Origin: Desulfovibrio sp. | Lineage (GTDB): Bacteria > Desulfobacterota > Desulfovibrionia > Desulfovibrionales > Desulfovibrionaceae | Assembly (NCBI GenBank): GCA_031272405.1 | Contig: JAISTW010000040.1 | Span: 16,759-80,758 of the forward strand | Direction of reading: 5' to 3' | Length of the DNA: 64,000 nt | Part shown: piece by piece, positions 26,778 through 35,370 of the stretch | Position numbering within the stretch: the first letter of the stretch is position 1 | Layout of the letters: each line of letters opens with the position of its first letter | Notes under the pieces: generated by a model | What the model was told of the DNA's origin: nothing | What the model saw: only the letters and a program-made list of their open reading frames with translations | Databases searched by the model: none | Translations under genes and position numbers: made by a program

Positions 26778-27356
26778 CTAGCGTCTGAAGATATTGGTTT
26801 GACTTACGTTCATAATGCGTATGGCCTGCCCCTTGTCCGCATTGCGGTAGGCGACCCGCATTTCATCGCCGAATTTCCAGGTGCTGTCCTTCATGCTGAT
26901 GGCCGCGCCAGGCTTGAAGGTGACCAGCGACCTGATCGTCGGGGCGTAAACAGTGACCGTCTGCTTTTCCTTGTCGACCATCGGAAAGCTCTTGCCCGCC
27001 ACAAGGGGATGCCTTGCGCCGATATCCTTCTGCACATCGGTGAATTCCACGGGCAGTTCCTTGATGGCCGCGCCGTCATAGACGGTGACGGTCTTCTTGT
27101 CCGGATTCACGGCCAGCAAGCCGCCCAGCACAGGCTCCGTGCCCATGTCGTTAGCTGCCGAGGGAACCTTGTAGGTGGCGACTTTGCCGTTGTACATCGG
27201 CTTGCCGCGCTCCTTGCCGGTGTCCAGCACCATAGTCAGGCTCTGTCCCGTTGTGAAGGCCACAGCCCGCCCCTGCTCCACGCCGCCGTCATAGGTGCAT
27301 GCCGTCAAGGCCAGAGAGAGAGCCAACAATGCTGTCGTCAGTATGCGTATTTTCAT
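26778..27356 (-). CDS. Lipoprotein (DUF4881-like)
   Basis: 192 residues. The N-terminus MKIRILTTALLALSLALTAC is a lipoprotein signal peptide with lipobox LTAC (Cys20), so the mature protein is probably anchored in a membrane facing the periplasm. The rest is a beta-rich domain without catalytic motifs. I recall similar lipoproteins in Desulfovibrio annotated DUF4881; this needs a profile search. It lies 10 nt downstream of the TauE-type gene and shares its sigma-54-controlled operon. Confidence 0.75.
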   Translation of the reverse strand: MKIRILTTALLALSLALTACTYDGGVEQGRAVAFTTGQSLTMVLDTGKERGKPMYNGKVATYKVPSAANDMGTEPVLGGLLAVNPDKKTVTVYDGAAIKELPVEFTDVQKDIGARHPLVAGKSFPMVDKEKQTVTVYAPTIRSLVTFKPGAAISMKDSTWKFGDEMRVAYRNADKGQAIRIMNVSQTNIFRR

Positions 27357-27366
27357 GGCATCCCTC

Positions 27367-28428
27367 CTAGTTTCCGGCGGCCTGCTTTTTGGCCGCGATT
27401 TCCGCCTTGGCGCCCGTGACCATGCGTGCCGCGATGTAAATGGAAATAAGGCTCACAAAGCCCATAACGTCAATTGTGGCCAATGTGTTGAACAAACCGG
27501 CCATAGAGGGGACTTCCGAAGCGAGCTGCTTGAGCAGCACCGAAACCAGGCAACCGAGGACGGCCAGCCCGAAGACGATGCGGATGCCGTAGCCCTTGAC
27601 GTATTTGGTGGCCACAACGCCGATCTGGGCGCCGATGGCCGCGCCGCAGAGCATGATGATGGCCGCGATGAGCTCCGTGCGGCCCTTGTAGGTATAGGAA
27701 GCCGCTCCGTACAGCCCGGAGATGGCCACTTCAAAAAGGTCCGTGCCCACAGCAAGGTGTGTGGGGCAGCCGACAAGGTAGACCAGGGCGGGCATGCGGA
27801 TGAGACCGCCGCCGATGCCCAGAATGCCGGCCAGCCAGCCGGTGAACAAAGACACGGTGACGGGCAGCCAGAAGGAACAATACACGCCGGCCTGCTTGAA
27901 GTGCATCATGGGGGGGATGTGGATGGCCTGAAGCTTTTTGCCCCATTCAAAGCCGCTTTCAAGTTTGTCGATGTCCTTGCCGGCTTCCTGGGCCTGGCGC
28001 TCTTTCTGCTTGCGCTTGGCAACGTCGGCAAAGACTATCCAGGCTATGACGATCAGCAGCACCACATAGAGCCAGCGGACAACCCTGTCCACAGAGCCTA
28101 TGCGCTCCAGCCACATGACCATCTGGGCGCCGATTTCCACGCCGATGACCGTGCCGATGAGCATGGTGATGCCGAGCAGGTAGTCAACATTGCCGAATCT
28201 GCCGTGCCGCATAGTTGAAATGAGCGATTTGCCGGCCATCTGGGCCACGTCAGTGCCGATGGCGAAGGCCATGGGAAAGCCGAGAATATTCAGGCCCGGC
28301 GTTACCATCCAGGCGCCGCCCAAGCCGAAGAAACCGCCGATGATGCCGACGCCCAGTCCCAGAATGATCAAACCCGGCCAGAATATGCTCACGCCGGAAA
28401 TGGGCATGGTCATAAACAATGCATCCAT
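27367..28428 (-). CDS. TauE/SafE-family anion (sulfite/sulfoacetate) exporter
   Basis: 353 residues from ATG 28426-28428 with a strong GGAGGCG. About eight membrane segments in two homologous halves, each with the family's Gly-rich repeat (GGFFGLGGAWMVTPGLN and GILGIGGGLIRMPALV). A hydrophilic cytoplasmic loop of about 50 residues (KRKQKERQAQEAGKD) separates the halves. Family members move sulfite, sulfoacetate or other organosulfonates across the inner membrane. In a sulfate reducer a sulfur-compound role is plausible but direction and substrate are inferred. It is the middle gene of a three-gene operon with the 101-residue protein and the lipoprotein. Confidence 0.9.
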   Translation of the reverse strand: MDALFMTMPISGVSIFWPGLIILGLGVGIIGGFFGLGGAWMVTPGLNILGFPMAFAIGTDVAQMAGKSLISTMRHGRFGNVDYLLGITMLIGTVIGVEIGAQMVMWLERIGSVDRVVRWLYVVLLIVIAWIVFADVAKRKQKERQAQEAGKDIDKLESGFEWGKKLQAIHIPPMMHFKQAGVYCSFWLPVTVSLFTGWLAGILGIGGGLIRMPALVYLVGCPTHLAVGTDLFEVAISGLYGAASYTYKGRTELIAAIIMLCGAAIGAQIGVVATKYVKGYGIRIVFGLAVLGCLVSVLLKQLASEVPSMAGLFNTLATIDVMGFVSLISIYIAARMVTGAKAEIAAKKQAAGN

Positions 28429-28447
28429 AATACGCCTCCTTTCCGGG

Positions 28448-28753
28448 TTATTTCTCCGCGAGTTCGCGGTGTTTGAGGTCAATGCCGGTCATGCTCATGA
28501 AGAAGTCGGCCACGATGCCGAGAACACATCCAAGAATGGGGATGATGGCCATGGTCATCAGGGCGAAAGTCAGATGACTCTCATTGTACATCTGCGCCCA
28601 CCAGTGCAACAGACCGTTTTCAATGAAGCGCGTGTCCGCCACAATGACGACGTCCGCCTTTTTCTTTGCCGCCAGCGCCAGCGTTGGAGCCAGCAATGTC
28701 AGCGACAGCGCGCCGCAGAAAATGAAAGCCCATAGTCTGCGCAATTTTTTCAT
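28448..28753 (-). CDS. Small exported/membrane protein upstream of the TauE-type gene
   Basis: 101 residues from ATG 28751-28753, preceded by GGAGGTAACT. A cleavable-looking signal peptide ends near ALA (about residue 29), then a short polar domain and a C-terminal membrane segment (LMTMAIIPILGCVLGIVADFF). Not recognised by family. As first gene of the operon, 19 nt before the transporter gene, it may be an accessory subunit of that transporter. Confidence 0.75.
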   Translation of the reverse strand: MKKLRRLWAFIFCGALSLTLLAPTLALAAKKKADVVIVADTRFIENGLLHWWAQMYNESHLTFALMTMAIIPILGCVLGIVADFFMSMTGIDLKHRELAEK

Positions 28754-28837
28754 AGTTACCTCCACATAGCTTGAAAAAGCGTTATCGGCCCGCTTGCCCC
28801 ATGCGCACGAGCCTTAGGTATTACCTGTGCCGTCTCA

Positions 28838-28852
28838 GCAAATATCATGCCA
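28838..28852 (-). promoter_or_regulatory. Sigma-54 promoter of the TauE operon
   Basis: On the minus strand TGGCATGATATTTGC is a near-perfect -24/-12 element (TGGCAYR-N4-TTTGC). It lies about 85 nt before the first start codon of the operon, in the region shared with the divergent AAA+ activator gene. Confidence 0.8.
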
Positions 28853-28997
28853 TTGCGATGTGTTGCGAAATTGTTTTTTTGTTTTGGGGGCATTTATTCT
28901 GGATGGCTTGCCTTTATCGCAAAAAAAGCGTATTGCGTCTTCAAGCTGTTGCGTGTTTTCCAGAATCACGCAGCAGCCCACAAACGGAGAAACGACC

Positions 28998-31538
28998 ATG
29001 CGCTTTTTTGGCCCGATATTCAGTTGGAATTCATTCACCACGATACCCTTTCTCATGAACCGCAGCCTGCGCGGACGCATACTCCTGCTTTGCATGCCAT
29101 TGCTCGCCGCCGCGCTGCTCGCCTTCTTTTTTCTCAGTTGGCGCGCTCTGGAAGTGGTCATCAACGACGTTATCGCGCGCAACGCGCAATTTCGGGCCTA
29201 CGCCATGGGACAGGCATTAACGCAACTTCTTGCAGAATCACGCAATCACCTCCTTTTGCTGGCTTCTGGAGAACTGGACCAAACCGATATGGCAAAACGC
29301 CTGAAATACAGGGGCAGATTTGAAAAAGCCCAGTATCGGGAAGTCGCCTTCATAGGTCCCGGCGGGGAAAACAGATACCTTTTCGTCAACTGTGGAGGAG
29401 AAATGATTGTCGTGCCGCCGGCGGTCGCGGAAAAAACAATCTACGGCCCCTTCCAGAATATCGCGGCCAATCAGATGCCGGGACGCGTCGTCCTGACTCC
29501 GCCGGTTGAGGTCAGCTACACGCTGTTGCCGGTCAGCGACTCCCTGCGGAGCGTCACTTTTCAGGTTTTGCGGTTTTCCACGGCCGTTCACGACGCCGAA
29601 GGGCATTTCCAGGGCGTCCTGATACTTTCTCTGGACTTGTCTGCTCTGCGCGCCGCGCTTTCCGCGCTTTCCATCGGCGAGGAAACGGATGACGGCAACG
29701 GCACCGCCGGGGATCCAGTGCGCAGCCTCTTTTTTGACAAAGATGGCTGGATGCTCTTTCAATCCGAATCCGCCGGCGAGCCGGCCCAGGATCAACCATT
29801 GCGCACGGATGCCGTTCGCAGCGGCTTCAAGGGGGATTTCGGCCGTCCCGGATTCAGCCAGGCCTTCCGCCCCAGCTCCGAATATCTCAATTACTGGAAG
29901 ATGGTGGCGGACGTGCAAAGCGGCCGCTCCGGACGAGTATCCATGCCGGACTCCGCCTCCCTCTGGGGTGAAAGACAACTGCGGCTTGACAGCGTCAGCT
30001 ATGTTCCGGTGGCGGCTGTCGGAGAAAATGAGGGCGGCAGGATCATCATCGGCGGACTGGCGGTGCTGGACGCGGACTTTGCCTTTTACCGCGCCAACAC
30101 GCATATCGCCGCGATTTCGATCATTTGTTTCGTGTTTGCTGTTGCGGCGTTGGGCGCCTGTCTGCGGTGGACAGCCGGTCTGGTCAACCTCCAGATACAG
30201 TCTTTGGCCGAGGAACTGGATGCCCGCAATGAGCAGGAGACGCCGGAACCACTCGACATGCCGGCCATGCCTCCGGAACTGGAAAGAATCAAAAAAGCGG
30301 CCAACACGCTTCTGGAACGTCTGCGCCTGTCCATAGCAAGCAATATCTTCCGACAGGAGCAGGCGACGGCCAAATCTCTGCGGGAGCCGGCCGACAACCT
30401 GCCTGACCCCGAAGAGGTGCCTTCACACGGTCTTGTAGGGAATTCTCCCCTCATGCGACACCTGCAAGTCCTGGTGCGCAAAGTTGCAGAGTCCGCTGCC
30501 GATGTGCTTGTCGTCGGGGAAACCGGAACCGGCAAGGAGTTGGTTTCCGAACTTATCCACCGCCTGAGCAACCGGGCCCAAGGCCCGTTCATCAGCATCA
30601 ACTGCGGCGCTCTGGATGAATCGTTGCTGATGGATACCCTCTTTGGCCACGTCAAGGGCGCCTTCACCGAAGCCAAGGCCGAGCGCAAGGGGGCCTTTCT
30701 GGCTGCCGACGGCGGCACGCTCATGCTGGACGAAGTGGGCAACGCGGCCCCCAAAGTGCAACAGGCGCTCTTGCGCGCTCTGTCTACCCGTCGCATACGG
30801 CCGCTGGGCGCGGATTACGATGTCCCCTACAACACGCGCATCATCGCGGCAACCAATGCCGAAATCAGCGACGAAGCCATGGGAGGAAAATTTCGGGAAG
30901 ATCTCTACTACCGCCTTGCGGTCATTACCATCCATACGCCTCCGCTGTGTCGGCGCAAGGAGGATATCCCCATGCTGCTGGTGCACTTTCTCACCAACGC
31001 GCTCAACAACAGCGGTTCCGGCAGGCCGCGCGGCATTCCCAAGGTCAGCCGGGGCGCGTTGCAAAAACTTCTGAACTATAACTGGCCGGGCAACGTAAGG
31101 GAATTGAAAAACTGCGTGACCAACGCTCTGACTTTTTGCGAAGGAGGAATAATCCTGGCTGAGGATATCCGCATCGGCGACGAAATAAAATCTATTCCCC
31201 CGGCAAGGCGGGACGCCGGGCAAGCCGAACAGCCGGACAAAAGCGGCCTGTCGGGAAACGAGTTGGACGACGGAAAGAGCGCCTCGAAAGACGCCGCCCA
31301 ACCGCCGGACGCAAACCTGATGAGCCGGCTCACCCCCCGTCAACGGCGCATGGTCCCGCAACTTGCGGGCAAAGCGAGCCTGAGCAGGCAGGAATATCAG
31401 GCCATGTGTCGGGAAAACATTTCCACACGCACAGCGCTTTACGATTTGCAGGCTTTTGTGGAGTGCGGCCTGTTGCGCAAGGAAGGGCGCGGCCCAGCCT
31501 TGCGCTATGTCGTTGCGGCAACGGCGCGCAAAGCGTAG
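28998..31538 (+). CDS. Membrane-anchored Cache-type sensor fused to a sigma-54 AAA+ activator domain
   Basis: 846 residues from ATG 28998 (GGAG 9 nt upstream); a longer frame from 28827 has no ribosome-binding site. A membrane segment near 30-55, an extracytoplasmic Cache-like sensor to about 370, a second membrane segment near 375-395, then an NtrC-type AAA+ domain with Walker A GETGTGKE near residue 508, GGTLMLDEVG and the R-finger region. The sigma-54 contact loop reads GAFTEA instead of GAFTGA. The C-terminus is a winged-helix-like segment (TPRQRRMVPQLAG ... LYDLQAFVECGLL) rather than a Fis-type helix-turn-helix. Divergent from a sigma-54-promoted TauE operon, its likely target. One-component membrane sensing by such an activator is uncommon. 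Confidence 0.88.
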   Translation: MRFFGPIFSWNSFTTIPFLMNRSLRGRILLLCMPLLAAALLAFFFLSWRALEVVINDVIARNAQFRAYAMGQALTQLLAESRNHLLLLASGELDQTDMAKRLKYRGRFEKAQYREVAFIGPGGENRYLFVNCGGEMIVVPPAVAEKTIYGPFQNIAANQMPGRVVLTPPVEVSYTLLPVSDSLRSVTFQVLRFSTAVHDAEGHFQGVLILSLDLSALRAALSALSIGEETDDGNGTAGDPVRSLFFDKDGWMLFQSESAGEPAQDQPLRTDAVRSGFKGDFGRPGFSQAFRPSSEYLNYWKMVADVQSGRSGRVSMPDSASLWGERQLRLDSVSYVPVAAVGENEGGRIIIGGLAVLDADFAFYRANTHIAAISIICFVFAVAALGACLRWTAGLVNLQIQSLAEELDARNEQETPEPLDMPAMPPELERIKKAANTLLERLRLSIASNIFRQEQATAKSLREPADNLPDPEEVPSHGLVGNSPLMRHLQVLVRKVAESAADVLVVGETGTGKELVSELIHRLSNRAQGPFISINCGALDESLLMDTLFGHVKGAFTEAKAERKGAFLAADGGTLMLDEVGNAAPKVQQALLRALSTRRIRPLGADYDVPYNTRIIAATNAEISDEAMGGKFREDLYYRLAVITIHTPPLCRRKEDIPMLLVHFLTNALNNSGSGRPRGIPKVSRGALQKLLNYNWPGNVRELKNCVTNALTFCEGGIILAEDIRIGDEIKSIPPARRDAGQAEQPDKSGLSGNELDDGKSASKDAAQPPDANLMSRLTPRQRRMVPQLAGKASLSRQEYQAMCRENISTRTALYDLQAFVECGLLRKEGRGPALRYVVAATARKA

Positions 31539-31681
31539 CGAAATGATTCCGGCAAATTCCCGCGGCGTATGCGGGCTTGAACGGACTCGCCCGGGAGCGA
31601 TTGCAATTGACAACAGAAAGGGCGTTGGTCTATATGTCGCCATGCAGAAAAAAGGGCATTGAAGAAAACTCTCTCCCGCGC

Positions 31682-32572
31682 ATGAACAAACGAACGGCCA
31701 TCGCGCTCTTTGCCATCGTCATACTGACGTGGGGCCTCAACTGGACGGTAATAAAACTTATCGTCAATGAAATTTCCCCGCTTTGGTCGTCCGCCTTTCG
31801 CTGCATCATCGCCGCCGCCACGGCCCTTGCCGTCCAATGCGCCACCAGACAATTCATCATTCCTCAAAAGCGCGACATTCCCGTGATTCTGCTCATCGGC
31901 ATCTTCAACATGACAATCGGTTCCTTTTGCATAGCCGCCGGCGTTCAACTCACCCCGGTGGGTCGCTCCGTGGTTCTCGGCTACACCACTCCCTTGTGGG
32001 TCACGCCGGGGGCCTGGCTCTTCCTGCGCGAGCGGCCGCCCCTGCGCCGTCTTATCGGCATCGCGGCGGGGATGTGCGGTATTTTTGTCCTGTGCGGCAT
32101 TCCGTCTCCGGATCAGGAGCACGGTTCCGCCATGCTAGGGTACGCTCTGCTCCTTCTGAGCGCGCTTTCCTGGGCCATCGTCATTCTTGGCGTCAGGGCG
32201 CATGTATGGCTGTCCACCCCCTTTCAGCTTCTTTTCTGGCAGACCCTGCCGCCCTCCGTTCTGCTCTCCGCCCTGGCCTTCTGGCTGGAGGGAGCGCCTT
32301 CCTTTTCCCTCTCCCCTGCCCTTGTTCTGCTTCTGGCTTACTGCGGCATTCCCGGCACCGCGCTGGCATACTGGGCCATGACCGTCATAAACGCGAACCT
32401 GCCGGCGACGACCACATCCCTCGGCGTCCTCGCTACCCCTGTCGTCGGCATTCTGGGCGCCGTAGTCTTCCTCGGCGAAAGCGTGGACATCCCCCTCATT
32501 GCGGCGTCCTGCCTGATCTTCGGCGGCATTGCGATCGGAACCATCCCTCCGCGCGAGCGAAGCGCCTCTTGA
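31682..32572 (+). CDS. EamA-family (DMT superfamily) transporter
   Basis: 296 residues, ten predicted membrane segments in two EamA repeats (ILTWGLNWTVIKL; GVLATPVVGILGAVVFLGE). Family members export metabolites such as amino acids or nucleotides; the substrate is unknown. The start at 31682 fits the first membrane segment but lacks a good ribosome-binding site; an upstream ATG at 31634 is the alternative. It ends at a bidirectional terminator shared with the glutamine synthetase gene coming from the other side. Confidence 0.88.
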   Translation: MNKRTAIALFAIVILTWGLNWTVIKLIVNEISPLWSSAFRCIIAAATALAVQCATRQFIIPQKRDIPVILLIGIFNMTIGSFCIAAGVQLTPVGRSVVLGYTTPLWVTPGAWLFLRERPPLRRLIGIAAGMCGIFVLCGIPSPDQEHGSAMLGYALLLLSALSWAIVILGVRAHVWLSTPFQLLFWQTLPPSVLLSALAFWLEGAPSFSLSPALVLLLAYCGIPGTALAYWAMTVINANLPATTTSLGVLATPVVGILGAVVFLGESVDIPLIAASCLIFGGIAIGTIPPRERSAS

Positions 32573-32665
32573 TGGTTTTATGTCTTCCCCAGAGCATTTT
32601 ATTCTTTTTCCGGCGCGGCGGAGCATCTGCGGGCATCGAAGGCCTGCGTTAAGGCGAAACCCATG

Positions 32666-32695
32666 AAAAAACGGGGGCTGACGCCCCCGTTTTTC
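32666..32695. terminator. Bidirectional Rho-independent terminator
   Basis: Stem acgggggc/gcccccgt with a 4-nt loop, flanked by A-run and T-run (five each), serving the EamA gene (plus strand) and the type III glutamine synthetase (minus strand). Confidence 0.9.
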
Positions 32696-32744
32696 AATTG
32701 GACATTGATAGGCTTGACCGACGGCGCTTCGCGCTTACGCCACC

Positions 32745-32770
32745 GAGCAATTCCATTTTTGAAATTGCTC
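32745..32770. repeat. Palindrome at the 3' end of the type III glutamine synthetase gene
   Basis: Arms gagcaatt (32745-32752) and aattgctc (32763-32770) with an AT-rich loop, touching the stop codon. Sequence and position resemble the palindrome after mfd (1574-1597). A further partial copy, agagcaatt, lies just inside the gene near 32780. Confidence 0.55.
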
Positions 32771-34968
32771 TAGTGTATCCAGAGCAATTCCGCGTATTTC
32801 GGCAACTCCCAAAGCGTATCTTCGATCAGACGTTCCAGGATGTCGGCGTATTTGCGGCATTCCGACATGGCGGGCAAAATGGCGTCCCGGCCCACCTTGG
32901 CTTGCTCCAGCGCGCCTTCAGTGCTTTCGGATTTCTGAACGGCTTTTTCCAGCTTGTCCACAGCCTTCTGCAACGCCGTGATCGGTGTGCGCAACGCGTT
33001 GAAGTTGTCCTCCTCGTTCTTTGCTCCCTTGTCGCCCAGCACCTTGCGCGCCTTGATGACAGCGTCGGCCGCTCTGGTCTGGGCCAGCAGGGCCTGGGGA
33101 AGAACCTGGGAACGAAGCACGTCCGACAGCACATGCCCCTCAATGCGCAAGGTCTTGGCATAATTTTCCAGCAGTATTTCCTGGCGGGCCAGCATCTCAC
33201 GCTCCGAAAGCACGCCGTGGCGCAGGAAAACATTCATGACGTCCGGGTCGCTGTAGCGTTCCAGGGCGTCAACGCTGTTGTTCAGGTTCGGCAACTTGCG
33301 GCGGGCAGCTTCCTTAACCCAGGATTCCGCGTAATTGTTTCCGTTGAAGACCACAGGGATATGCTCTTTGAAAAGCCTGGGCAGGAGTTCCTGCAGGGCG
33401 TCATTGAGCTTTTTGCCGGCGGAAAGGCTGGCTTCCAGCTCTGTGGCGATGTCGTCCAGGGCGCAGGCCACCGCCGCGTTGAGGGCGGTATTGACAGGAG
33501 CGATGGTCTGCGAGGAGCCGACGGCTCTGAATTCAAACTTGTTGCCAGTAAAGGCGAAGGGGCTGGTGCGGTTGCGGTCGGAAAGGTCCACCGGCAAGGG
33601 CGGCAATGTGGAAACGCCGACTTCCATAAAGGCCGACTTGGTCTTTTTGACGCTCTTGGCGTTGCTGCCGATCACGGTATCCAGAACTTCCGTCAGCAAC
33701 TCGCCGAGGTACACGGAAATGATGGCTGGCGGAGCTTCATTGGCGCCGAGACGATGGTCGTTGCCGGCACCGACCGTTCCAAGCCGCAGGGCGATGCTGT
33801 GCTTGTGCACGGCGCGCAATATGGCGGCCAGAAATACAAGAAACTGCGCGTTGTTGTGCGGCGTGCTGCCCGGATTGAGCAAATTGACTCCATCCGAATC
33901 GCACAAAGACCAGTTGTTGTGTTTGCCGCTGCCGTTGACGCCGGCAAAAGGTTTTTCGTGCAACAGGCAGACGAAACCGTGCCGTCCCGCCAGATGCTTC
34001 ATCATATTCATGCACAGCATGTTATGGTCGCAGGCGATATTGACTTCCTCATAAACCGGCGCGATTTCAAACTGGCCGGGGGCCACTTCATTGTGGCGGG
34101 TTTTGGCCGGAATGCCCAGAGCGACCAGTTCCCGCTCCACATCCTGCATAAAACTCATCACCCGGCTCGGAATGGCGCCGAAATAGTGGTCTTCCATTTC
34201 CTGCCCCTTGGGGGAGGGAGCGCCTATCAGCGTGCGTCCTGTCAGCATGAGGTCGGTACGCAAAAAAGCCAGATTTTTGTCCACCAGAAAATATTCCTGC
34301 TCCGGGCCGACCATGGGACGCACATAGGTGGCTGTAGTGTTGCCGAAGATTTTCAGAATGCGCAGAGCCTGACGGGAAACTGCCGAGATCGAACGCATGA
34401 GGGGAATTTTGCGGTCAAGGGCTTCGCCGGAATAGGAATAAAAATACGTGGGAATGTGCAGCGTGGCACCGTAGGGGCCGTCAATGATAAAGACCGGAAC
34501 CGAGGGATCCCAGGCTGTGTATCCTCTGGCTTCAAAGGTGGAGCGAATGCCGCCCGAGGGAAAAGATGAAGCGTCAGGTTCACCGCTGATGAGCATTTTT
34601 CCCGAAAATTCACTGATAACCTGCCCTTCTGAAGAAGGCGAAAGAAAAGCGTCGTGCTTTTCCGCCGTCAGGCCGGTCATGGGATGAAACCAGTGTGTGT
34701 AGTGCGTGGCTCCACGCTCAATGGCCCAGTCTTTCATGGCGTTTGCGACGACATCCGCTATTTCCGGCTTCAACCGTTCCCCATCCCGAATCGTCTGGGC
34801 AAGTTTTTTATACACATCCTTGGGCAAACGCTTGCGCATCAATGCCAGCCCGAACACGTTGCGGCCAAAGGCTTCACCCGCCTCAAAGCCTTTTTTGACG
34901 CATTCGCAAGGCATTACAGGCGCTGTCGCAACCGCCTCGAACAGGGCTTTTTTCCTGGCTGAACTCAT
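32770..34968 (-). CDS. glnN: Type III glutamine synthetase
   Basis: ATP-dependent synthesis of glutamine from glutamate and ammonia. 732 residues, the size of GSIII rather than the roughly 450-residue GSI. Recognised by HYTHWFHPMTGLTAEKHDAF near the N-terminal third, FPSGGIRSTFEARGYTAWD, the glutamate-binding segment NEVAPGQFEIAPVY and the NGSGKHNNWSL motif. AAGGAGAAAGG precedes the start. It is the last gene of the amtB-PII-glnN series, 37 nt after PII, and probably transcribed from the sigma-54 promoter ahead of amtB, which fits induction under ammonia limitation. Confidence 0.96.
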   Translation of the reverse strand: MSSARKKALFEAVATAPVMPCECVKKGFEAGEAFGRNVFGLALMRKRLPKDVYKKLAQTIRDGERLKPEIADVVANAMKDWAIERGATHYTHWFHPMTGLTAEKHDAFLSPSSEGQVISEFSGKMLISGEPDASSFPSGGIRSTFEARGYTAWDPSVPVFIIDGPYGATLHIPTYFYSYSGEALDRKIPLMRSISAVSRQALRILKIFGNTTATYVRPMVGPEQEYFLVDKNLAFLRTDLMLTGRTLIGAPSPKGQEMEDHYFGAIPSRVMSFMQDVERELVALGIPAKTRHNEVAPGQFEIAPVYEEVNIACDHNMLCMNMMKHLAGRHGFVCLLHEKPFAGVNGSGKHNNWSLCDSDGVNLLNPGSTPHNNAQFLVFLAAILRAVHKHSIALRLGTVGAGNDHRLGANEAPPAIISVYLGELLTEVLDTVIGSNAKSVKKTKSAFMEVGVSTLPPLPVDLSDRNRTSPFAFTGNKFEFRAVGSSQTIAPVNTALNAAVACALDDIATELEASLSAGKKLNDALQELLPRLFKEHIPVVFNGNNYAESWVKEAARRKLPNLNNSVDALERYSDPDVMNVFLRHGVLSEREMLARQEILLENYAKTLRIEGHVLSDVLRSQVLPQALLAQTRAADAVIKARKVLGDKGAKNEEDNFNALRTPITALQKAVDKLEKAVQKSESTEGALEQAKVGRDAILPAMSECRKYADILERLIEDTLWELPKYAELLWIH

Positions 34969-35005
34969 ACCTTTCTCCTTTATGGAGTAACAGTGTTATA
35001 TGGAT

Positions 35006-35344
35006 TTACAGGGCCGCGTCGCCGCGTTCTCCGGTGCGTATACGCACGGCGTCCTGAATGTCGGTCACGAAGATTTTGCCGTCGCCGACCTGTCCCGTGC
35101 GCACCGCCGTCACAACAAGATCCAGGATTTTTTCCAGAGCTTCATCGTGCACCACGACGTCCACCTGTATCTTGGGCAGACAATCCACCTGCATGATAGT
35201 GCCCCGATACACTTCCTTATGGCCGCGCTGGCGCCCGAACCCTCGGATTTCCCTGTAGTTGAGCCCATGTATGCCTGCTTCCGTCAACACATTTTTAACT
35301 TTCTCAAACATGCCCGGCTTGATGATGATTGCCAATTTTTTCAT
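35006..35344 (-). CDS. PII signal-transduction protein (GlnB/GlnK family)
   Basis: 112 residues from ATG 35342-35344 (MKKLAIIIKPGMFEKVK). The T-loop GFGRQRGHKEVYRG is followed by TIMQVDCLPK; the residue at the position of the uridylylated Tyr51 is Met. The C-terminal VGDGKIFVTDIQDAVRIRTGERG contains the ATP/2-oxoglutarate-binding Gly-rich segment. It is placed between amtB (26 nt upstream) and glnN, as GlnK proteins usually are, so it should bind and block AmtB when nitrogen is ample. Without Tyr51, control would be by ATP/ADP and 2-oxoglutarate alone. Confidence 0.95.
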   Translation of the reverse strand: MKKLAIIIKPGMFEKVKNVLTEAGIHGLNYREIRGFGRQRGHKEVYRGTIMQVDCLPKIQVDVVVHDEALEKILDLVVTAVRTGQVGDGKIFVTDIQDAVRIRTGERGDAAL

Positions 35345-35370
35345 GATGCATAACTCCCTTTTGAACAAGA

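Noticed and set aside
28827..28997. Upstream extension of the Cache-AAA+ activator
   Set aside because: In-frame, but covers the sigma-54 promoter region and lacks a ribosome-binding site; ATG 28998 has GGAG at proper distance.
32698..34569. 623-codon plus-strand open frame opposite the type III glutamine synthetase
   Set aside because: Antisense of a clearly conserved gene; no recognisable motifs.
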